Shown here piece after piece: positions 34,047 to 38,898 of a stretch of 38,898 bases of DNA (its first letter is position 1; every line of letters begins with the position of its first letter). Under the pieces are notes generated by a model. That model was given only the letters and a program-made list of their open reading frames with translations, was not told the origin of the DNA and made no database searches. Position numbers and translations under genes: made by a program. This DNA comes from Gemmataceae bacterium. Lineage in GTDB: Bacteria; Planctomycetota; Planctomycetia; Gemmatales; Gemmataceae. The stretch spans positions 1-38,898 of the forward strand of contig SIAJ01000051.1 of the NCBI GenBank assembly GCA_009691845.1, given 5' to 3'.

Positions 34047-35960
34047 ATGAAAACGCCTCACCGTTTTATGCTCGCATTTTCTTGCCTTGCCGCAGTCTGT
34101 CTCGCTGCATGGTTTTCCAACGCCGAGTCGAACAAGCCGACCGCGACCGTGGGTTGGGAAGAAATCACGCCGGGCGTGCTGCGGACCACTGAGCAGCCCT
34201 TCGGCTATGCTCTCGTTCACGAGGGGCACGCGATGTTGATCGACTGCCCCGTTGCGGGCGAATCGCTCAAGCTGAAAGGGGTAACGGCAATCGATGGCGT
34301 GCTGCTCACACATCATCACCGCGATTCCGTGGCGGCGATTCAATGGTATCTGGACAAGAAGATTCCCGTGCGGGCCTCGAAGGCCTCAGCCGATGTGCTC
34401 ACACCGGATGGTGTCGCCAAGTACTGGAAGGAATCGCTGCCCTTACGCAATTCGCGAACTTCGTACTTCGTCCTGCCCGTCGGCGTCGAGGGTGTTGATT
34501 GCTCCATGGACGATGGCCAAAAAATTGACTGGCGTGGCCGCACGATTTCGGTCGTCGGGACGCCGGGCCATTCGAAGGATCACTTGGCCTTCGCGATCTC
34601 GTTTGAGAAGGATGCGGCACCGACGATCTTCAGCGGCGATGCTCTCGCCTCCGCCGGCAAACTCTGGGCACCATTCACGACCGATTGGGATCACTGGACT
34701 GACCTGGGACTGAAGCCGACGCACGAATCGCTGCGAAAACTGGCCACTCTGAAGCCGAAGGCACTGTATCCCGCGCACGGCGAGCCGATCACGAAAGATG
34801 TGGCAATCGTTCTGGAAGAAACCGCCAAGGCGGTTGAGGAAGTCGCCTTCCTCAAGAGTTTTGAACGCTTCACGAAACGCATTGGTGATCCGCCGCAATA
34901 CAAGTTTCTGGTTCCCAAAGAGCAGATCGCCAGTGCCGGCGAGAAGCCCTGGGCGAAAGTCTCCGAGCATCTGTGGATCACCGGCAACACGTATGTGCTG
35001 GTTTCCAAGGACGAGAAGGCGTACCTCGTCATGGATCCCTGGGGTCAGCGTAGCATGGACCAACTTGCCAAGCTTAAGAAGGACGAAGGGCTCGGCACGC
35101 TCGAAATCGTGATGTTCAGCCATGCTCACTACGACCATTACGATGGCGTGCATCTCTTGCCCGATCGAGAGAAGTTCCGTGTCTGGACGCTCGATAAAGT
35201 GGCGGAACCGCTGGTCGATCCGAACAAGCTGCGAGCACCGTTCCTGGACGCTCGGCCCGTCGTCATCGACAAGAAGTATCGCGATAGCGAGACCGGCACC
35301 TGGCGTGAATACACGTTTCGCTTCCACCATTTCCCCGGCCAAAGCGAGTTCAGCATGGCCGTGGAGACCACGATCGACGGCAAGAAATGTCTGTTCACGG
35401 CCGACAATTTTTTTCATCAGGACCAGTTCAGTGGCTCCGGCGGCTGGATGGGGCTGAACCGTTCCTTCCCGATGCCGTACGCCCAGAGCGCGAAGAAAGT
35501 GCTTGATGTCGGCCCCGAGTGGATTCTCGCGGAGCACGGCGGGCCGTACGAGTTCAACGCGGAAGACTATCGCCGCCGGGTTAAGTGGGGCGAGACCTCT
35601 GCCGTGGCCGCTGACAAGATCGCCGTCAGCGGCAGCCACCGCCACGACTGGGACCCGAACCGCATCACCGCGGAGCCAGTCTTGCACAAAGCAAAAGCGG
35701 GCAGCACCGTGAAGGCGACCTTGAAAGTGCAGAATCCCAGCTCGAAGGCGGACAAAGTGACGATCACGCTCGAAGGCCGGGGGATGTTCGCGGATCAAAC
35801 CTGGACGCTTGAAGTGGGAGCGGGGAAATCGGCGGAGCAGGCGTTCGCGTTCATGTTGCCGAAGGAGCTGAAACCCGGACGGCATGCGTTCCTGCTCCGC
35901 AATCGCGATGGGGGCGGCGTGGAAGCCTGTGATTCATTCGTGGCGGTGGATGTGGAATAG
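34047..35960 (+). CDS. exported protein with two tandem metallo-beta-lactamase domains
   Basis: A 637-residue protein with a short signal peptide (SCLAAVCLAAWFSNAE). Domain 1 (residues about 40-285) has LLTHHHRDS, i.e. His89, His91 and Asp93, but Ser94 where the family has His; GTPGHSKDH, FSGDA and YPAHGEP supply the other ligands. Domain 2 (about 300-540) has a full HAHYDH (His359, His361, Asp363, His364) but PGQSEF where a His is usual; TADNFF and LAEHGG follow. A beta-sandwich-like C-terminal tail (about 560-637) resembles those of exported hydrolases. Each domain has lost a different metal ligand. The substrate is unknown. Confidence 0.85.
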   Translation: MKTPHRFMLAFSCLAAVCLAAWFSNAESNKPTATVGWEEITPGVLRTTEQPFGYALVHEGHAMLIDCPVAGESLKLKGVTAIDGVLLTHHHRDSVAAIQWYLDKKIPVRASKASADVLTPDGVAKYWKESLPLRNSRTSYFVLPVGVEGVDCSMDDGQKIDWRGRTISVVGTPGHSKDHLAFAISFEKDAAPTIFSGDALASAGKLWAPFTTDWDHWTDLGLKPTHESLRKLATLKPKALYPAHGEPITKDVAIVLEETAKAVEEVAFLKSFERFTKRIGDPPQYKFLVPKEQIASAGEKPWAKVSEHLWITGNTYVLVSKDEKAYLVMDPWGQRSMDQLAKLKKDEGLGTLEIVMFSHAHYDHYDGVHLLPDREKFRVWTLDKVAEPLVDPNKLRAPFLDARPVVIDKKYRDSETGTWREYTFRFHHFPGQSEFSMAVETTIDGKKCLFTADNFFHQDQFSGSGGWMGLNRSFPMPYAQSAKKVLDVGPEWILAEHGGPYEFNAEDYRRRVKWGETSAVAADKIAVSGSHRHDWDPNRITAEPVLHKAKAGSTVKATLKVQNPSSKADKVTITLEGRGMFADQTWTLEVGAGKSAEQAFAFMLPKELKPGRHAFLLRNRDGGGVEACDSFVAVDVE

Positions 35961-36013
35961 AGCAAGCGTCCTCGCTTGCTTTGAAACGCTGAGCAAGCGG
36001 GACGCTTGCTCTA
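35958..36013. repeat. inverted repeat whose ends are the stop codons of both flanking genes
   Basis: The 5' arm (35958-35980) begins TAGAGCAAGCGTCC; the 3' arm (35992-36013) is its complement except for one bulged base. The TAG that opens the left arm is the stop codon of the MBL gene (35958-35960), and the TAG that opens the right arm on the other strand is the stop of the agmatine deiminase gene (36011-36013). It may terminate transcription from both sides. Confidence 0.92.
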
Positions 36014-37087
36014 CAAAACGTTTCCCGCTGGCTCTTGCTGCGTCATGCAGTGCAGCGTGCCCAGCCCATAGACGAGGTCGCCGCAATGGATGCCAATTAC
36101 ATCGCGATCGGGAAACAGGTCGGCGAGGATGCCCAGTGCCTTGCGATCGTTCAGGTCGTTAAATGTCGGAACCAGAACCAGGCCGTTGGCGATGTAGAAA
36201 TTGGCGTAGCTGGCCGGCAGGCGTTGTCCGCTAAACACGACGGGGCTGGGCATCGGTAGCGGAATGACTTCCAGTCGTGAGCCATCCAGATCGGTCATGC
36301 CGCGAAGTCGTTCGAGGTTTTCTTGAAGCGGCTGGTAGTTTTCCTCGGACGGGTTGGATTCGACCGCGAGCACGATTCGCTTGGGGCCGACGAAGCGGGC
36401 CAGATCATCGATGTGGCCGTGCGTGTCGTCCCCAGCGATGCCACGGTTCAACCAGATGACCTTCTTGATGCCCAAATACTCGCCGAACATATTTTCGTAG
36501 TCAGCTCGCGCCACTCCAGGATTGCGACACTGAGTGTCGCTCAGCAGGCATTCCTCCGTAGTGAGCAACAAGCCGTGGCCATTGACCTCGATGCTGCCCC
36601 CTTCCAGGACTACTCGCTTGCCGTTGAACAGCGGTTGGCGAATGGGCAGGCCGGTAGCTTTCGCCACGCGTGCGGGAACTTGGTCGTCGTTCTTCCAGTT
36701 GTCGTACTTGGCCCAAGCATTGAAGTGCCAATCGAGCAGACCACGCTGGCCATGCTCGTTCACCAAAAAGGTTGGGCCGGAGTCGCGGGTCCAGACGCGA
36801 TCGGTCGGCCAGCGGTGAAACTGGATCTTTGAAAACTTGATCCCGCTTTTTTGAAGGCATCTGCTCGCGGCGGCTTCGCGCTTGGCATCGTTCACGAGAA
36901 TGTGAACGACCTCGCGGCGATGAAGGTGCCTGACGATCTCTGTGTAGACCCAGGGAATCGGAGAGATCTTGCCGGGCCAATCTGAGGCTTCGTGGGGCCA
37001 GGCCAGCCAGGTGGCCACGTGTGGCTCCCATTCGGCTGGCATTTGCAACCGGGAAGCGGATTGAACGGGGGTCTTCTTTGCTGCCAC
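36011..37087 (-). CDS. aguA: agmatine deiminase
   Basis: A 358-residue protein of the agmatine deiminase/porphyromonas-type peptidylarginine deiminase family. In the family the reaction turns agmatine into N-carbamoylputrescine and ammonia. Visible motifs are PAEWEPHVATWLAWPHEASDW, VWTRDSGPTFLV, EGGSIEVNGHGLLLTTEECLL, GDDTHGHIDDLARFV and, at the end, the catalytic Cys347 in GLGTLHCMTQQEPAG. All catalytic positions appear kept. Its stop codon lies in the palindrome at 35958-36013. The 135 bp upstream to the response regulator start is the only gap between divergent genes here. Confidence 0.93.
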   Translation of the reverse strand: MAAKKTPVQSASRLQMPAEWEPHVATWLAWPHEASDWPGKISPIPWVYTEIVRHLHRREVVHILVNDAKREAAASRCLQKSGIKFSKIQFHRWPTDRVWTRDSGPTFLVNEHGQRGLLDWHFNAWAKYDNWKNDDQVPARVAKATGLPIRQPLFNGKRVVLEGGSIEVNGHGLLLTTEECLLSDTQCRNPGVARADYENMFGEYLGIKKVIWLNRGIAGDDTHGHIDDLARFVGPKRIVLAVESNPSEENYQPLQENLERLRGMTDLDGSRLEVIPLPMPSPVVFSGQRLPASYANFYIANGLVLVPTFNDLNDRKALGILADLFPDRDVIGIHCGDLVYGLGTLHCMTQQEPAGNVL

Positions 37088-37222
37088 GCGAATTTATTTC
37101 CCGGAACAGAATTAGGGCACGAAGTCCGAGTTATTTGCGAAAGGGGAATATTACTACTACCCTGTAAGCGAGGACAATCCGTTGGGATAGCTCCACGTAC
37201 CTTTCACAACCTCGTCGGGCTT

Positions 37223-37636
37223 ATGAATATGGATATTCGACGCCAACAGCCGACACGAACCGTGCTCGTCATCGATGACGATGCGGGGGTGCGTGAAACG
37301 CTGCGAATGGCCCTGGAGGATTGGGGTTTTCGCGTGATCTGTGCTCCCGACGGGGAAATCGGTATTTCGCGGGCTGTAAAGGACGATCCGGACCTGATCA
37401 TTTGCGACATGATGATGCCGAAGGCCTCCGGATTCGTTGTCCTGGATCGCTTGAAGAATCAGTTCGGATCGAAAATCCCATTTATCATGTTGACGGGAAA
37501 CGAGAGCGAACACCAACGCGCGTTCGCGGAAGTTCTTGGCGTGGACCACTATCTGCATAAGCCGGTTCGGCCGCTTCAGCTGCAGGAGACTATCGGCAAA
37601 TGCCTACCTTTCGCACCGGTCTCACCCGTTCCGTGA
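37223..37636 (+). CDS. single-domain response regulator (CheY-like)
   Basis: A 137-residue receiver domain without an output domain. The acidic triad is in VLVIDDDAG (Asp18-20), the phosphorylation site is Asp62 (IICDMMMPKASG), Thr91 is in FIMLTGNESE and Lys113 in YLHKPVRP. The ATG at 37223 (with another at 37229) removes the upstream extension that runs into the promoter region of the divergent gene. No kinase is nearby; it may be a phosphorelay or motility or development adaptor. Its stop lies inside an inverted repeat (37614-37675). Confidence 0.92.
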   Translation: MNMDIRRQQPTRTVLVIDDDAGVRETLRMALEDWGFRVICAPDGEIGISRAVKDDPDLIICDMMMPKASGFVVLDRLKNQFGSKIPFIMLTGNESEHQRAFAEVLGVDHYLHKPVRPLQLQETIGKCLPFAPVSPVP

Positions 37637-37675
37637 CACTCGAAATCCGTATTTTTTATCTGGTAGAGACCGGTG
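37614..37675. repeat. inverted repeat spanning the response-regulator stop
   Basis: CACCGGTCTC at 37614-37623 and its exact complement GAGACCGGTG at 37666-37675. The stop codon of the response regulator is in the loop. GTGACACT occurs in the loop and again after the right arm. Confidence 0.7.
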
Positions 37676-37680
37676 ACACT

Positions 37681-37777
37681 GAGCCCGAAGCGAAGCGAGG
37701 CTTAATGGCACACTTCAACTGTGTCCCTGCATCCTCGCTTCTTTCCTCCTCGCTTCGCTTTGGGCTCCACAGTTGAA
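37681..37777. repeat. interleaved inverted repeats (A-B-A'-B')
   Basis: Arm A at 37681-37700 (GAGCCCGAAGCGAAGCGAGG) pairs with 37748-37767 with one mismatch. Arm B TTCAACTGTG at 37714-37723 pairs perfectly with 37768-37777. The two pairings cross, so both can form at once only as a pseudoknot-like fold. Confidence 0.75.
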
Positions 37778-37818
37778 CCTCTCCTCAAAATGGTGAGCGA
37801 GCCACTCCGAGTGCGAAC

Positions 37819-38652
37819 ATGAATGCCAAAACAACCTTCAAGGCGATTCCCAGTCCCGAGGAACTCGCCAGTCTGAATCGCGACCTGGGTTTCCACCCCG
37901 TGGCAAACCCGTCGCCAAAGGTTCTCTCAACGCAGCAGATCGAGCAGTTCAATCGCGAGGGCTACCTGAAGCCGATTCGCATTTTCGACGCGGTGGAAGC
38001 AGCAAGCTTGCGTGGCTACTTCGACGGGCTCCTGGCCAAGATCCTGGCCGAGGGTGGGACGAGTTATTCGATCAGCACGGCTCATGCGAAATACGCCCGA
38101 ATTTACGACGTGTTGACGCATCCCCGAATCGTTTCGTACGTGGCCGACTTGCTGGGCGAAAACGTGATTGCCTGGGGCTCGCATTTTTTCTGCAAGATGC
38201 CACGCGACGGAAAAACCGTGTCCTGGCATCAGGACGCAAGTTACTGGCCGCTCACGCCTGCTCGGGCCGTCACCGTTTGGCTCGCCATCGACGATGCGGA
38301 TCGTGGCAACGCCTGCATGAAGTTCATTCCCGGCTCGCATCATTACGGGCATCTCACCTACAAGATGAGCGAAGAAAGCGAGTCGAACATCCTCGATCAG
38401 ACGGTTGAGAATGCCGAGGGCATTGGCCAGCCCGTGTACGACGAACTGCTGGCCGGCGAATGTTCGATCCATTCCGATTTGATGCTGCACGGTTCAGGAG
38501 CCAACATCTCGGACCGACGCCGATGTGGGCTGACTTTGCGATTCTGCTCGGCGGAAGTCGTGGCCAGTTTGGGTTGGTACGAGAAGGGCATCGGGGTGAG
38601 AGGAAAAGCTGCTCCGGGGACTTGGGCGAATCGAGAGCGGCCTGCGGAGTAA
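37819..38652 (+). CDS. PhyH-family (phytanoyl-CoA dioxygenase-like) oxygenase
   Basis: A 277-residue protein. The iron-binding facial triad is visible as His137 and Asp139 (VSWHQDASYW) and His224 (LMLHGSGANISDRRR), with Arg235 or Arg241 likely to bind 2-oxoglutarate. MKFIPGSHHYGHL and the double-stranded beta-helix pattern support the Fe(II)/2-oxoglutarate dioxygenase fold. The substrate is unknown; such enzymes hydroxylate small natural-product or lipid molecules. The ATG at 37819 gives a normal N-terminus. It stands alone downstream of the response regulator and its repeats. Confidence 0.9.
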   Translation: MNAKTTFKAIPSPEELASLNRDLGFHPVANPSPKVLSTQQIEQFNREGYLKPIRIFDAVEAASLRGYFDGLLAKILAEGGTSYSISTAHAKYARIYDVLTHPRIVSYVADLLGENVIAWGSHFFCKMPRDGKTVSWHQDASYWPLTPARAVTVWLAIDDADRGNACMKFIPGSHHYGHLTYKMSEESESNILDQTVENAEGIGQPVYDELLAGECSIHSDLMLHGSGANISDRRRCGLTLRFCSAEVVASLGWYEKGIGVRGKAAPGTWANRERPAE

Positions 38653-38898
38653 TTCCATATTAGTCGGCACACTCCGAGCGTGAGAGCAAATGCCACTGTC
38701 GTGCCCTCGCTTCCCGCTCAAGGCGAGGTTTTTCAAAAACTCCGTTGGGAGCCGGCTGGGCAGTCCGCTGGCCACCCTCATCTCGGTTCCGCCCTCCCGG
38801 GCGGTCGCGAGCTATTTTTAGCTCCTCGTGGAGCTTGATTCCAAGATTCTTGGACCGGATTTCCCTCTTTCCGCCTCTCGGCACGCAGTACTCCCGCT
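38653..38898. other. terminal intergenic DNA with hairpins
   Basis: CCGCCC/GGGCGG (38789-38804) and GAGCTA-TTTT-TAGCTC (38809-38824) are perfect small hairpins. I see no gene up to the window end; a minus-strand frame there has no recognisable features. Confidence 0.45.

Noticed and set aside
34443..35885. Minus-strand frame of 480 codons
   Set aside because: Antisense shadow of the tandem MBL gene.
38660..38884. Minus-strand frame of 74 codons at the end
   Set aside because: Low-complexity, basic composition, overlaps hairpins and has no recognisable motif or ribosome-binding site.

Overview
The window looks like chromosomal DNA of a planctomycete, most likely of the Gemmataceae. The evidence is the mix of families: a DUF1501 protein, a DUF1559 fragment, DUF11-repeat and HEAT-repeat secreted proteins, a BlaI/M56-peptidase pair, an AsmA-like giant protein, Flp-type pilins with an EDGPTAVEYAVMLAL core, and many unrelated perfect palindromes between genes. 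The taxonomic call is inference from gene content, not from a marker gene. I see no rRNA, tRNA, CRISPR array, integrase or transposase.

Layout: 1-444 is the end of a DUF1559 protein cut by the window edge. Then come pyrH and frr (nucleotide synthesis and ribosome recycling), a P2B-type calcium-like P-ATPase coupled to a small [2Fe-2S] ferredoxin, and a convergent 1189-residue AsmA-like gene. A BlaI repressor gene with a clear operator overlaps an M56 peptidase gene whose product carries a PDZ domain. truD and a DUF11 protein gene follow on the minus strand, then a small zinc-ribbon protein, a secreted esterase-like protein, a DUF1501 protein and ilvD.

From 20574 to 22909 lies an array of Flp/Tad-type pilin genes with no Tad assembly gene nearby: four pilins, one 39-codon mini-pilin, one frameshifted copy and one divergent copy. 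Two of the intact or near-intact members are under 60 codons and are easily missed. A terminator closes the array. A secreted STN-like protein and a GT39-type glycosyltransferase follow on the minus strand, then a secreted protein with two HEAT modules and a propeller-like end.

The most striking single gene is at 29028-29705 (minus). It is a secreted deiodinase-like selenoprotein whose in-frame TGA falls in a GSCT-Sec-PPF active site and is followed at once by a good bacterial SECIS-like hairpin. A conventional gene caller would split it in two and lose its N-terminal half. The rest comprises a membrane protein plus N-formylglutamate-amidohydrolase-like pair, a small HTH protein, a di-haem cytochrome c, a tandem metallo-beta-lactamase protein, agmatine deiminase, a single-domain response regulator and a PhyH-type dioxygenase.

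A second theme is the intergenic DNA. At least ten inverted repeats of different sequence families sit between genes, several with perfect 25-26 bp arms. One supplies the stop codons of two convergent genes at once. Two members of one family show a compensatory base-pair change.
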